From Allobosea robiniae (lineage in GTDB: Bacteria > Pseudomonadota > Alphaproteobacteria > Rhizobiales > Beijerinckiaceae): 64,000 nt of DNA. The stretch lies in NCBI RefSeq assembly GCF_900102525.1, contig NZ_FNBZ01000009.1, positions 124,001-188,000 of the forward strand, in the 5' to 3' direction. The translations under genes were made by a program, and so were the position numbers. Shown here in pieces: positions 52,758 through 61,877 of this stretch (positions are counted from its first letter, which is position 1; the number at the start of each line of letters is the position of its first letter). A model generated the notes under the pieces. The model was given only the letters and a program-made list of their open reading frames with translations. It did no database searches and was not told where the DNA came from.

Positions 52758-53755
52758 GCGCCCATCAGAAGCCGAACCAGCGGCCGGAACTCGCCGCGCT
52801 CGACGATGCGACGGTGGCGCAGGCGCTGACCCGCATGCACCTGATCCGCAAGTTCGAGGAGGCGGCCGAGGCGAGCTACATGCGCGGCCTGATCCACGGC
52901 ACGATGCATCTCTCGATCGGGCAGGAAGCCAGTGCCGTTGGCACGACGCTGCCGCTCGAAGCGCATGACTACATCCTCTCGACCCATCGCGGCCATGGCC
53001 ACTGCATCGCCCGCGGCGCCGAGCCTAAGCTGATGTTCGCCGAGTTCTTCGGCAAGGAGACCGGCTACTGCAAGGGTCGCGGCGGCTCGATGCATATCGC
53101 CGATGTCGAAGGCGGCAATCTCGGCGCCAACGGCATCGTCGGCGGCGGCCTGCCGATCGCCGTCGGCGTCGGCATGAGCATCAAGGCGCAGAAGAACGGC
53201 CGCGTCTGCATGGTCTTCTTCGGCGATGGTGCCTCGAACGAGGGCGCCTTCCACGAGGCGCTCAACATGGCCTCGATCTGGAAGCTGCCGGTCGTCTTCG
53301 TCTGCGAGAACAACAAATACGGCATGTCGATGGATATCGGTCGCGCCATGGCGGTGGCCAACGTCGCCGACCGCGCTTCCGCCTACGGCATGCCCGGCCA
53401 TTGCCTGGATGGTAACGACCTCGCCGGCGTCGCAGCCGTGGCCAAGGTCGCGATCGCGCGCGCCCGCTCCGGCGAAGGCCCCTCGCTGATCGAGTGCAAG
53501 ACCTATCGCTGGCGCGGACACTCCAAGAGCGACCGCAATCTCTACCGGACCAAGGAAGAGATCGAGGAATGGCGCAACCAGGACCCGATCCGGCGGCTCG
53601 AGGACGAACTCAAGGCGCATGACCGCTTCGACGCGGCCGCGCTGATGAAGCTCGAAGAGGGTGCCCAGCGCGACATCGACGCCGCCGTCGAATTCGCCCG
53701 CACCTGCCCGGACCCCGATCCGAAAGACCTGACCCGTGACGTCTATGCCCTCTGA
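52754..53755 (+). CDS. Thiamine-diphosphate-dependent dehydrogenase E1 alpha subunit
   Basis: 333 aa. The ThDP motif is [20 protein letters not shown] ending at VCENN, and GHGHCIARG and [10 protein letters not shown] are the E1alpha-typical segments. Members act on pyruvate, branched 2-oxoacids or acetoin. It overlaps the SAF gene by four bases and E1beta by eleven. Which substrate is used is not determinable; the size fits acetoin- and pyruvate-dehydrogenase alpha chains. Confidence 0.9.
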   Translation: MSAHQKPNQRPELAALDDATVAQALTRMHLIRKFEEAAEASYMRGLIHGTMHLSIGQEASAVGTTLPLEAHDYILSTHRGHGHCIARGAEPKLMFAEFFGKETGYCKGRGGSMHIADVEGGNLGANGIVGGGLPIAVGVGMSIKAQKNGRVCMVFFGDGASNEGAFHEALNMASIWKLPVVFVCENNKYGMSMDIGRAMAVANVADRASAYGMPGHCLDGNDLAGVAAVAKVAIARARSGEGPSLIECKTYRWRGHSKSDRNLYRTKEEIEEWRNQDPIRRLEDELKAHDRFDAAALMKLEEGAQRDIDAAVEFARTCPDPDPKDLTRDVYAL

Positions 53756-54767
53756 CACGCTCGAAGCCGTGAGCGAAATCCGCGAGCTCTCCTATGCCGA
53801 GGCCGTGCGCGAGGCGCTCGGTCAGGCGATGGAAGCCGACGAGCGCGTTTTCCTCTTCGGCGAGGATGTCGGCGTCTATGGCGGCGCCTTCGGCGTCTCC
53901 GGCGACCTCGTCCACCGCTTCGGCAAGGACCGCGTGATCGACACCCCGATCAGCGAGCTCGGCATTGCCGGCGCGGCGGTCGGCGCCGCGATCACCGGCA
54001 TGCGCCCGGTGCTGGAGATCCAGTTCTCGGATTTCGTCACGCTCGCCATGGAGCAGCTCGTCAACCAGGCGGCAAAAATCCGTTTCATGTTCGGCGGCAA
54101 GGCGAGCGTGCCGATGGTCGTGCGCCTGCCCGGTGGCTCGGGCACCGGCGCGGCCGCCCAACACAGCCAGAGCCTCGAAGCCTGGTTCGCCCATGTTCCC
54201 GGCCTGAAGGTTCTCCAGCCGAGCACGCCGCATGACGCCAAGGGCATGCTGCTCGCTGCGATCGACGACCCCAACCCAGTGCTGATCTTCGAGCACAAGC
54301 TGCTCTACAAGACCAAGGGCCATGTCCCGGCGGAAGCCTATCGCGTGCCGATCGGCAAGGCCGCGATCCGCCGCGAGGGCACGGACCTCACCATCGTCGG
54401 CTCCTCGATCATGGCCCGCAAGGCCGAGGCCGCGGCCGAGCGCCTGGCCGCAGACGGCATTTCGGCGGAGGTGATCGACCTGCGCTCGATCCGGCCGATC
54501 GACTTCACCACGATCGCCGAGAGCGTGCGCAAGACGCATCGCCTGCTGGTCGTCTACGAGGGCGTGAAGACCATGGGCATCGGCGCCGAGATTTCGGCCA
54601 TGATCGCCGAGAGCGAGGTCTTCGATTTCCTCGATGCGCCGATCATCCGGTTGGGCGGCGCCGATGCGCCGATCCCCTACAATCCGGTTCTGGAGAAGGC
54701 GGCCGTCCCGCAGGAGGACGACATCGTCACCGCCGCCACCAATCTCGTCCGCCGCGGGGAAGCCTGA
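53745..54767 (+). CDS. Thiamine-diphosphate-dependent dehydrogenase E1 beta subunit
   Basis: 340 aa. Characteristic parts are [34 protein letters not shown] and the [20 protein letters not shown] substrate-loop segment, then [10 protein letters not shown] take the ATG at 53745; a GTG at 53736 is possible. Stop overlaps the E2 start (TGATG). Forms the alpha2beta2 E1 with the preceding subunit. Confidence 0.9.
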   Translation: MPSDTLEAVSEIRELSYAEAVREALGQAMEADERVFLFGEDVGVYGGAFGVSGDLVHRFGKDRVIDTPISELGIAGAAVGAAITGMRPVLEIQFSDFVTLAMEQLVNQAAKIRFMFGGKASVPMVVRLPGGSGTGAAAQHSQSLEAWFAHVPGLKVLQPSTPHDAKGMLLAAIDDPNPVLIFEHKLLYKTKGHVPAEAYRVPIGKAAIRREGTDLTIVGSSIMARKAEAAAERLAADGISAEVIDLRSIRPIDFTTIAESVRKTHRLLVVYEGVKTMGIGAEISAMIAESEVFDFLDAPIIRLGGADAPIPYNPVLEKAAVPQEDDIVTAATNLVRRGEA

Positions 54768-55996
54768 TGCCGGTCGAGGTCATCCTTCCCAAGGTCGACA
54801 TGGACATGGAGACAGGCACGATCGAGGCCTGGCATGTCAAGGAAGGCGACCTTGTCCGCCAGGGCGACACGATCTTCGAGATCGGCACCAACAAGGCCGT
54901 GATGGAGGTCGAGGCCCCCGCCAGCGGCGCGATCCGGAACATCAAGACCGAGACCGGCGTACCGATCTCGGTGGGAACCCCCGTTGCGTGGATCTACCTC
55001 GACGGTGAGGCCGCCACCACACCGTCCGAGCCGGCAGCCGCTGCGGCTACCGTGGCGGCTGCCACAACCCTTTCAAAAGCAGAAACGCCGGCCGCTCCGG
55101 TGATCACGGTTGCACCAACCTCGTCAGGCCTGCGCGCGACCCCGCTAGCACGCCGCATCGCCCGCCAGAACGCCCTCGACCTCAAGACCGTGACCGGCTC
55201 CGGCCCGCGCGGACGCATCGGGGAATCCGACGTGAAGCGCCATCTGGAGCAGCGGCCGCGCTGCGCTCCGGCGCAGGAAGCGCGCCCCGCGCCAGCCGCT
55301 GGCGCTTCCGAAGGCCGCCTGCAGCCCTTCTCGGCGATCCGCCGCATCGTCGCGAACCGGCTCTCCGAGAGCATGCGCACCGCCCCGCATTTCTATCTGA
55401 CGTCCGAGATCGAGATGAGCGCCGCGCGCGACCTGCTTGGCCGCCTCGCCAAACGTCACGAGCGCATCGGCGCCCCCAAGCCCAGCCTCACCGTGCTGAT
55501 CGCCCGCGTCGCCGCCCGCATCCTGCGCGACCACCCGGTGATCAATGCGTCCGTCGAGGGTGAGGCGACCCGCTTCCACGAGCGCATCGATATCGGCATC
55601 GCCATGGAGCGCGACGGCGACCTCGTCGTGCCCGTGCTGCGCGATGCCGGCAGCATGGACATGCCCGCCATGACCCGCGAGTTCGCGAGGCTGCGCGAGG
55701 GCATGGCCAAGCGCACGCTGACCCCGGCCGAGCTCGGCGGCGGCACCTTCACCATCTCCAATCTCGGCATGTACGGCGTCGACTCGTTCACCGCGATCAT
55801 CAACCCGCCGCAAGGCGCGATCCTCGCCGTCGGCCGCACCGTCGACAAGCCGGTCGGGCGCGAGGGCCAGATCGTGCTGAGGCCGATGGCGAACTTCACG
55901 CTGTCCTCGGATCATCGCATCGTCGACGGCGTCGCGGCAGCCCGTTTCATGGCCGATCTGCGCGAGGCCCTTGAAAACCCCGAGCTGCTCCTGTGA
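54767..55996 (+). CDS. Dihydrolipoamide acyltransferase E2 component
   Basis: 409 aa. One N-terminal lipoyl domain (lysine in EIGTNKAVMEVEA), an alanine/proline linker, a peripheral-subunit-binding domain (TPLARRIARQNALDLKTVTG, GPRGRI) and a C-terminal acyltransferase domain with the catalytic SDHRIVDGVAAARF motif (His, Asp). It carries the acyl intermediate of the E1 reaction to CoA. No dihydrolipoamide dehydrogenase (E3) gene follows, so E3 must come from elsewhere. Confidence 0.92.
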   Translation: MPVEVILPKVDMDMETGTIEAWHVKEGDLVRQGDTIFEIGTNKAVMEVEAPASGAIRNIKTETGVPISVGTPVAWIYLDGEAATTPSEPAAAAATVAAATTLSKAETPAAPVITVAPTSSGLRATPLARRIARQNALDLKTVTGSGPRGRIGESDVKRHLEQRPRCAPAQEARPAPAAGASEGRLQPFSAIRRIVANRLSESMRTAPHFYLTSEIEMSAARDLLGRLAKRHERIGAPKPSLTVLIARVAARILRDHPVINASVEGEATRFHERIDIGIAMERDGDLVVPVLRDAGSMDMPAMTREFARLREGMAKRTLTPAELGGGTFTISNLGMYGVDSFTAIINPPQGAILAVGRTVDKPVGREGQIVLRPMANFTLSSDHRIVDGVAAARFMADLREALENPELLL

Positions 55997-56128
55997 AGGA
56001 TAATGCCGCCGGTCGCGCCGCATTGCGGGTGGCCGGCGAGAGACGACCTGACATGACGACCAGACACGAAGATCGGCCGGCGCATTTGGCGTAAAGGTCG
56101 GCATCGCGACAACGGAGGAGATGAAACC

Positions 56129-57136
56129 ATGACCCTGACACGACGCCACTTTACCCGGCACGGCCTGATGATGACGGCTGCCGCTGCCCTGCTCGCCGCC
56201 GCGCCCGCCTTCGCACAGGCGCCCTCGGGCAAGCTCGTGCTCTACACCTCGCAGCCCGAGAAGGACGCGGCCCAGACCGTCGCCGCCTTCAAGAAGGCCT
56301 ATCCCAATGTCGAGGTCGATATCTTCCGCTCCGGCACGACCGAGGTGATGGGCAAGCTCGCCGCCGAGATCTCGGCCGGCCAGCCCGGCGCCGACGTCCT
56401 CCTGATCGCGGATGCCGCGAGCATGGAAATCCTGAAGGGGCAAAAGCAGCTCCTCGCCTATCCCGGCGCCAAGACGGAAGGCCTCCAGCCCGGTTCCTTC
56501 GACGCCGACAAGACCTATTTCGGCTCGAAGCTGATCACCACCGGCATCGCCTACAACACCGCCGCCAAGGAGAAGCCGACCTCCTGGACCGATCTCGACA
56601 AGCCCGCCTACAAGGGCCAGATCTCAATGCCGAGCCCGCTCTATTCCGGTGCCGCCGCCATCATGCTCTCGACCATGACGGCCCGTCCCGATCTCGGCTG
56701 GAAGCTGTTCGAGGGTCTGAAGGCCAACGAGGCCGTCGCCGTGCGCGGCAACGGCGCCGTGCTCAAGGCCGTCGCCACCGGGGAGAAGTCCTATGGCGTG
56801 CTGGTCGATTTCATGGCCTTCAACGCCAAGAAGCAGGGCTCGCCGGTCGACTTCGTCTTCCCCAAGGAAGGCGCCCCGGCCGTGACCGAGCCCGTCGCCA
56901 TCGTGAAGACGACCAAGAACGAGGCTGCCGCAAAAGCCTTCGTCGACTTCATCCTCTCCGATGACGGGCAGAAGCTTGCTCTGACCATGGGCTACATCCC
57001 GGCCAAGCCGAGCATCGGCTCGCCCGCCTGGCTGCCGGAAGGCACCAAGATCAACGTCATGGCCTCCGACATCGCCGCCGTGGTCAAGGCGACGGAGGCC
57101 GACAAGGCTCGCTTCGCCACGATGTTCGGTAACTGA
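56129..57136 (+). CDS. ABC transporter substrate-binding protein, Fbp/Afu-type, Tat-like signal
   Basis: 335 aa. The N-terminus TRRHFTRHGLMMTAAAALLA is a Tat-like signal ending AFAQA. The mature part opens KLVLYTSQPEKDAAQTVAAF and resembles ferric- or organophosphate-binding receptors of the AfuA/FbpA group. The paired C-terminal tyrosines that bind iron in FbpA are not evident. It starts a four- to five-gene operon ending with SurE, and lies 132 bases after E2, a gap with no gene. Confidence 0.86.
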   Translation: MTLTRRHFTRHGLMMTAAAALLAAAPAFAQAPSGKLVLYTSQPEKDAAQTVAAFKKAYPNVEVDIFRSGTTEVMGKLAAEISAGQPGADVLLIADAASMEILKGQKQLLAYPGAKTEGLQPGSFDADKTYFGSKLITTGIAYNTAAKEKPTSWTDLDKPAYKGQISMPSPLYSGAAAIMLSTMTARPDLGWKLFEGLKANEAVAVRGNGAVLKAVATGEKSYGVLVDFMAFNAKKQGSPVDFVFPKEGAPAVTEPVAIVKTTKNEAAAKAFVDFILSDDGQKLALTMGYIPAKPSIGSPAWLPEGTKINVMASDIAAVVKATEADKARFATMFGN

Positions 57137-57153
57137 GCCCGGAAGCGTTGCGC

Positions 57154-58866
57154 ATGTCTATCGCCGACCCCGCGACGCTGCGCACGCGCGTCGAGGAGAC
57201 GGGCCTCCTCTGGGGGCTCGTCGGCCTCGTCGCGCTGCTTTCGCTGCTGCCGATCGGGCGCCTGATCGTCGAGGGCCTCGCCCCCGGCGGCCAGCTCTCG
57301 GCGACGGCGCTGGGCAAGGTGATGGCGAGCCCGGCGACCTGGACGGCGACCTGGAACAGCCTCACCACGGCCATCGCCGGCACCATCCTCGCCACGCTGA
57401 TCGGCGGCACCGTCGCGCTGCTGGCAACGCTGACCGACATCCGCGCCCGCAACGCCTTCACTTTCTGCTTCGTCCTGCCGCTGATGATCGCGCCGCAGGT
57501 CACGGCGCTGGCCTGGCTGCAGATCTTCGGGCCATCGAGCACGCTGCTGAAGCTGATCGGCATGGCGCCGCCGCTCGGCAGCCGCAACCCGCTCTATTCG
57601 CGCGAGGGCATCATCCTGCTGCTCGGCCTGCAATATGCGCCGCTGGTCTTCCTGACCTTGCGCGCGGGCCTGCGCGCCCTGCCGAAGGAGCTGATCGAGG
57701 CCGGCCTTGCCGCCGGTGCACACCCCCTCACAGTGCTGCGCACCGTCGTGCTGCCGCTGATGACGCCGCCACTCGTCGCCGGCATCGCGCTGTGTTTCGT
57801 CTCCTGCCTCGGGAATTTCGGCATTCCCGCCTTCCTCGGCATTCCCGGCAACTTCCTCGTCCTGCCGACGCTGATCTACCAGCGCCTCGCCGGCCTTGGC
57901 CCGGGCGTGCTTTCGGAGGTCGCGATCCTCTCCCTGCTGATCGGCCTGATCGCGATGATCGGCATCCTCATGCAGGATTTCATGCTGCGCCGCCGCGACT
58001 TCCGGATCACCACGACCTCGAGCGCAGCGCGCCCCTTCGAGCTTGGCCGCTGGCGTCGGCCGGTCGAGATCGGGCTCTGGAGCTTCGCCATTCTCGTGCT
58101 GGCACTGCCCTTTCTCGGCCTGCTCACGACCTCGCTGATCCCCGCCTTCGGCGTGCCGCTCAACGCCGGGACCGCGACGCTCGCCAACTACGCCTATGTC
58201 CTTTTCGAGCACGCCGCCTCGAAGCGCGCCTTCGTCAACTCCTTCCTGATGTCGGCGGGTGCGGCCACCCTGATCGTCCTGATCTGCGTGCCGCTCGGCT
58301 ATTTCATTGTCTGGAAGAAGTCCCGCGCCCTGCGCCTGCTCAATCTCGCAGCGGAACTGCCCTACGCCATGCCCGGTGTCGTTCTCGCCATCGCCGCGAT
58401 CCTGCTCTTCCTCAAGCCGCTGCCGGTGCTGAACGTCTCGCTCTACAACACCATCTGGATCATCGTCTTCGCCTATCTCGCCCGCTTCCTCGTGCTGGGC
58501 CTGCGCCCCGTCATCAGCGGCTATCTCCAGATCGACCGCACGCTGGAGGAGGCCGCCCAGATCGCCGGCGCCGGCCTGCCGCGCCGGCTCGTCACCATCA
58601 TCTTCCCGCTGGTCGCCCCGGCTGCAGTGGCCGGCGCGCTCCTGGTCTTCCTGACCGCCTTCAACGAGCTCACCGTCTCGGCCTTGCTCTGGTCCTCAGG
58701 CGCCGAGACGCTCGGCGTCGTCGTCTTCTCCTTCGAGCAGGGCGGCGATTCCACCTATGCCTCGGCGCTGGCCGCCGTGACCGTGCTCGTCACCATCAGC
58801 CTGATGGCCTCCACCACCCTCTTCGCCCATAAACTGCCCCAGGGAGTCCTGCCGTGGCGCGACTGA
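57154..58866 (+). CDS. ABC transporter permease, double-domain FbpB/AfuB type
   Basis: 570 aa with about twelve membrane segments in two related halves. Two EAA-type loops are seen: LIEAGLAAGAHPLTVLRTVV in the first half and LEEAAQIAGAGLPRRLVTII in the second. This single fused permease is the rule for the Fbp/Afu group. The ATG at 57154 is preferred over a TTG at 57148. Its end overlaps the ATPase start by thirteen bases. Confidence 0.91.
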   Translation: MSIADPATLRTRVEETGLLWGLVGLVALLSLLPIGRLIVEGLAPGGQLSATALGKVMASPATWTATWNSLTTAIAGTILATLIGGTVALLATLTDIRARNAFTFCFVLPLMIAPQVTALAWLQIFGPSSTLLKLIGMAPPLGSRNPLYSREGIILLLGLQYAPLVFLTLRAGLRALPKELIEAGLAAGAHPLTVLRTVVLPLMTPPLVAGIALCFVSCLGNFGIPAFLGIPGNFLVLPTLIYQRLAGLGPGVLSEVAILSLLIGLIAMIGILMQDFMLRRRDFRITTTSSAARPFELGRWRRPVEIGLWSFAILVLALPFLGLLTTSLIPAFGVPLNAGTATLANYAYVLFEHAASKRAFVNSFLMSAGAATLIVLICVPLGYFIVWKKSRALRLLNLAAELPYAMPGVVLAIAAILLFLKPLPVLNVSLYNTIWIIVFAYLARFLVLGLRPVISGYLQIDRTLEEAAQIAGAGLPRRLVTIIFPLVAPAAVAGALLVFLTAFNELTVSALLWSSGAETLGVVVFSFEQGGDSTYASALAAVTVLVTISLMASTTLFAHKLPQGVLPWRD

Positions 58867-59945
58867 CCATCGACCGGGCGCAGAAGCGCTTCGGTTCCTA
58901 TCTCGCGCTCGACGACGTCTCGATCGCGGTCGAGGATGGGGAGTTCCTCGCCGTGCTCGGCCCCTCCGGCTGCGGCAAGACCACGCTGCTGCGACAGATC
59001 GCTGGTTTCGACAAGCTCGACGGCGGCCAGATCCGCATCGGCGACCGGCTCGTCTCTTCGGCGCAGACCCATATCCCGCCGGAGCATCGCAAACTCGGCA
59101 TCGTCTTCCAGTCCTATGCGCTCTGGCCGCATATGACCGTGGCGGAGAACGTCGCTTATGGCCTGACCGTCGCCGGCGTGCGCGATCCCGAGCGAGCCAA
59201 GCGCGTTGCCGCCGCGCTCGATCTCGTCGGCCTGGACGGCTTCGCCGAGCGCCGGCCGGGCCTGCTCTCCGGCGGTCAGCGCCAACGCGTCGCGCTCGCC
59301 CGTTGCCTCGTCACCGAGCCCTCGCTGGTGCTGCTCGACGAGCCGCTCGCCAATCTCGACGTGCACCTGCGCGCCTCGATGGAAGAGGAGTTCTCCCGCT
59401 TCCACGAGCGCACCGGCACGACCATGGTCTACATCACCCATGATCAGGCCGAGGCCATGGCGCTGGCCGATCGCATCGCCGTGATGGATCGCGGCCGCCT
59501 GCTCCAGCTCGCCACGCCCTCGCTGCTGTTCCGCGAGCCCGCCAACGTGACCGTCGCCGGCTTCATCGGCGAAGGCATGGTGCTGCCGGCGACCGTCCTC
59601 TCCGCGCCGCAGGCCGGCCGCTGCAAGGTCAGCGTGCTCGGCGTCGAGGCTATCGTGCGCTGCCGGCCCGATCAGGCGATCTCCGGTCAGGCGAAGCTCT
59701 GCCTGCGCGCCCGCGACATCGGCATCGCCTCGGCCGGCGAAGGCGGCCTCGCCGCCACGGTCGAGCGCCTGTCCTACCAGGGCGGCTTCTTCCGGATGGA
59801 GGTACGACCTGCCGCCAGCCAGGACATCGTCCTGCATCTCGACGCGAACGAGCCCGCCCCGGCCCAGGCCGGCGAGGCCATCCGCATCGCCATCACCGAC
59901 GGCTGGATCATCCCGGAGAGCGCCTCCCTGGACAAGGCTGCGTGA
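58854..59945 (+). CDS. ABC transporter ATPase, FbpC/AfuC/PotA type
   Basis: 363 aa starting with GTG. Walker A GPSGCGKT, signature LLSGGQRQR, Walker B VLLDEPLANLDVH and the switch THDQAEAMALAD; the C-terminal about 120 residues form the TOBE-like regulatory domain. It overlaps the permease gene and completes the importer 56129-59945. Confidence 0.92.
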   Translation: MARLTIDRAQKRFGSYLALDDVSIAVEDGEFLAVLGPSGCGKTTLLRQIAGFDKLDGGQIRIGDRLVSSAQTHIPPEHRKLGIVFQSYALWPHMTVAENVAYGLTVAGVRDPERAKRVAAALDLVGLDGFAERRPGLLSGGQRQRVALARCLVTEPSLVLLDEPLANLDVHLRASMEEEFSRFHERTGTTMVYITHDQAEAMALADRIAVMDRGRLLQLATPSLLFREPANVTVAGFIGEGMVLPATVLSAPQAGRCKVSVLGVEAIVRCRPDQAISGQAKLCLRARDIGIASAGEGGLAATVERLSYQGGFFRMEVRPAASQDIVLHLDANEPAPAQAGEAIRIAITDGWIIPESASLDKAA

Positions 59946-59955
59946 GACCGGCGCC

Positions 59956-61101
59956 ATGAAACTGACAGTCCATGGCGGGATCGGCGAAAAAGGCCGGACC
60001 TGCGTCGGCATCGAACATGGTGGAACGCGTCTTCTGCTCGATGTCGGCGTCGACACCAGCGCACAGGGCACCGCCTACCATCCGGCGATCACGCGCGCCG
60101 AGCTCGAACGCATCGACGCGATCATCGTCACCCACGCCCATGAGGATCATGTCGCGGCGCTCGGCTGGTGTCTCGCCAACGGCTTTTCCGGCCGCATCCT
60201 GATGACCGCGGAATCGGTCGCCGAGACGGACGCCACACTTGCCGCCTACGCCACGCCGCACGAGAGGGCGCTTGCCCAAGCTGCTACCGCAGAGATCATC
60301 GCGCCCGGCACCGATTTCGTGCTCGGCCCGATCACCATCCGCACCGGCCGCAGCGGCCACGTCGTCGGCGGCATCTGGTGCCATCTGTGCGCAGGCGGTC
60401 GCAGCCTCGGCTATTGCGGCGACGTCGTTCCGGATAGCCCGGTCTTCGCCATGGACGCTCTCCCGCCCAGCGATCTCGTGCTGATCGATGCGTCTTACGG
60501 CGCCGATCGCATCCCCGCCATCGAACGCGGCGCAGCCATCAAAGGCTGGCTCGCGGCCCATCCGCAGGGCGCCGTGCTGCCGACCCCCCTTTCCGGCCGC
60601 TCCGTCGAGTTGATCGGCCTGATCGAGGGCCCGATCGCAATCCACCCCTCGATGCGCGAGGCTCTGGCCCAGCAGATCGCCGCTTCGACATGGTTGAAGC
60701 CCGGTGCCGCCGATGCCCTCTCGGCGCGTTTCGCCGAAGCGCTGCTTTGGGAGGAAGGGCAGAAGCTGCCCCGAGCCGCACTGCTCGTCGATGACGGCAT
60801 GGGGCTCTCCGGTCCCTCCAAAGCCGCGCTCGCACAGGCCCGCCGCGAGAAGCATCCGGCCCTGCTGACCGGCGGCATTCCCAAGGGCAGCCCGGCCGAT
60901 CTCATGCTGGCCGCAGGCGAGGCCGACTGGCTGCGCTTCCCGACGCATCCGACACTGCCCGAGAACATCGCGATCGCGGCGGCAAGCGGCGCCGGCCGCA
61001 TCCTCGCCCATTCCTGCGATGCCGCGACCGCAGCCTTGCTGGCCACCGACATCCCCAAGCTCGTCACCGGCCTCAAGCCCGGCGATACCATCGAGATCTG
61101 A
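59956..61101 (+). CDS. Metallo-beta-lactamase-fold hydrolase, RNase J/CPSF-like core
   Basis: 381 aa. The metal site motif THAHEDH is complete, preceded by LLLDVGVDTSA (family Asp) and followed by GHVVGGIW (His) and CGDVVPDSP (Asp). The N-terminal layout resembles ribonuclease J-like MBL proteins, but the length and lack of an obvious beta-CASP RNA-binding part argue against an RNase. It follows the importer by ten bases and precedes surE by two, so a phosphodiesterase or ester hydrolase acting on the imported compound is inferred. Confidence 0.82.
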   Translation: MKLTVHGGIGEKGRTCVGIEHGGTRLLLDVGVDTSAQGTAYHPAITRAELERIDAIIVTHAHEDHVAALGWCLANGFSGRILMTAESVAETDATLAAYATPHERALAQAATAEIIAPGTDFVLGPITIRTGRSGHVVGGIWCHLCAGGRSLGYCGDVVPDSPVFAMDALPPSDLVLIDASYGADRIPAIERGAAIKGWLAAHPQGAVLPTPLSGRSVELIGLIEGPIAIHPSMREALAQQIAASTWLKPGAADALSARFAEALLWEEGQKLPRAALLVDDGMGLSGPSKAALAQARREKHPALLTGGIPKGSPADLMLAAGEADWLRFPTHPTLPENIAIAAASGAGRILAHSCDAATAALLATDIPKLVTGLKPGDTIEI

Positions 61102-61103
61102 TC

Positions 61104-61868
61104 ATGCGCATCCTCATCGCCAATGACGACGGCATCGATGCTCCCGGCATCGCTTTGCTGCGTAAAGCCGCCGCGCGCCTCGCGACCGATATCTGGGTCG
61201 TCGCGCCCGAACGGAAATGGACGGCAGCGAGCCACCATCTCTCCTTCGACAAGGAATTGACGCTCAGCCGGCGCGAGCCGCAGGTCTATGCGCTGAACGG
61301 CACACCGGCCGATTGCGTCGTCGCCGCCATGACCGTGCTGTTCCGCGACGGCAGCATGCCCGATCTGGTGCTCTCCGGCGTCAATGACGGCCGCAACGCC
61401 GCCGAGGATGCCGCCTATTCCGGCACGCTCTCGATCGCCCGCGAGGCGAGCTTCTGGAACCTCCCCGCCATCGGCTTCTCCCGCACCAAGGGCGGCACGT
61501 CCGAGGAGCGCGACGTCGCAGCGCTCGCGGCCCTGATCGAAAACCTCTGGCAGACGCGCGCGCAATGGACCCGCGAGGGCACATTCCTGAGCGTCAACCT
61601 GCCGAAGGAATTGCCGGCCGAGATCGGCCTTGCCGGCATCGGTCGCGACAAGATCGCGAGCGCTGCGGATATCGTCTCGGAAGAGGTCGACCGGGTCACC
61701 TGGCGTATCCGGCGCGGCCGGCCGCATACCAGCCGTCCGGGCGACGAGAACAGCCTGATCGATTCAGGCCGCATCGCCATCGTCCGCCATTGCTGGAGCG
61801 ACGGCGCGCCGCTGGACGCGGGCTTCGCTGCTGAGTTCAACAATGCGCTGAGACAGCCTGCAGGCTGA
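61104..61868 (+). CDS. surE: SurE-family 5'-nucleotidase/phosphomonoesterase
   Basis: 254 aa. The metal-binding IANDDGIDAPGI motif opens the protein, NGTPADCV and SGVNDGRNAAEDAAYSGT follow, as in SurE. It removes a terminal phosphate from nucleotides or polyphosphate-type substrates. Here it is a catabolic accessory of the importer operon and not beside pcm/rpoS-type genes as in enterobacteria, so a different phosphoester substrate is plausible. Confidence 0.9.
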   Translation: MRILIANDDGIDAPGIALLRKAAARLATDIWVVAPERKWTAASHHLSFDKELTLSRREPQVYALNGTPADCVVAAMTVLFRDGSMPDLVLSGVNDGRNAAEDAAYSGTLSIAREASFWNLPAIGFSRTKGGTSEERDVAALAALIENLWQTRAQWTREGTFLSVNLPKELPAEIGLAGIGRDKIASAADIVSEEVDRVTWRIRRGRPHTSRPGDENSLIDSGRIAIVRHCWSDGAPLDAGFAAEFNNALRQPAG

Positions 61869-61877
61869 GCCGACGGC

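Noticed and set aside
56129-59945. Calling this operon a ferric iron importer
   Set aside because: The name comes by default for the family; the receptor's iron tyrosines are not evident and two phosphoester-type hydrolases share the operon.
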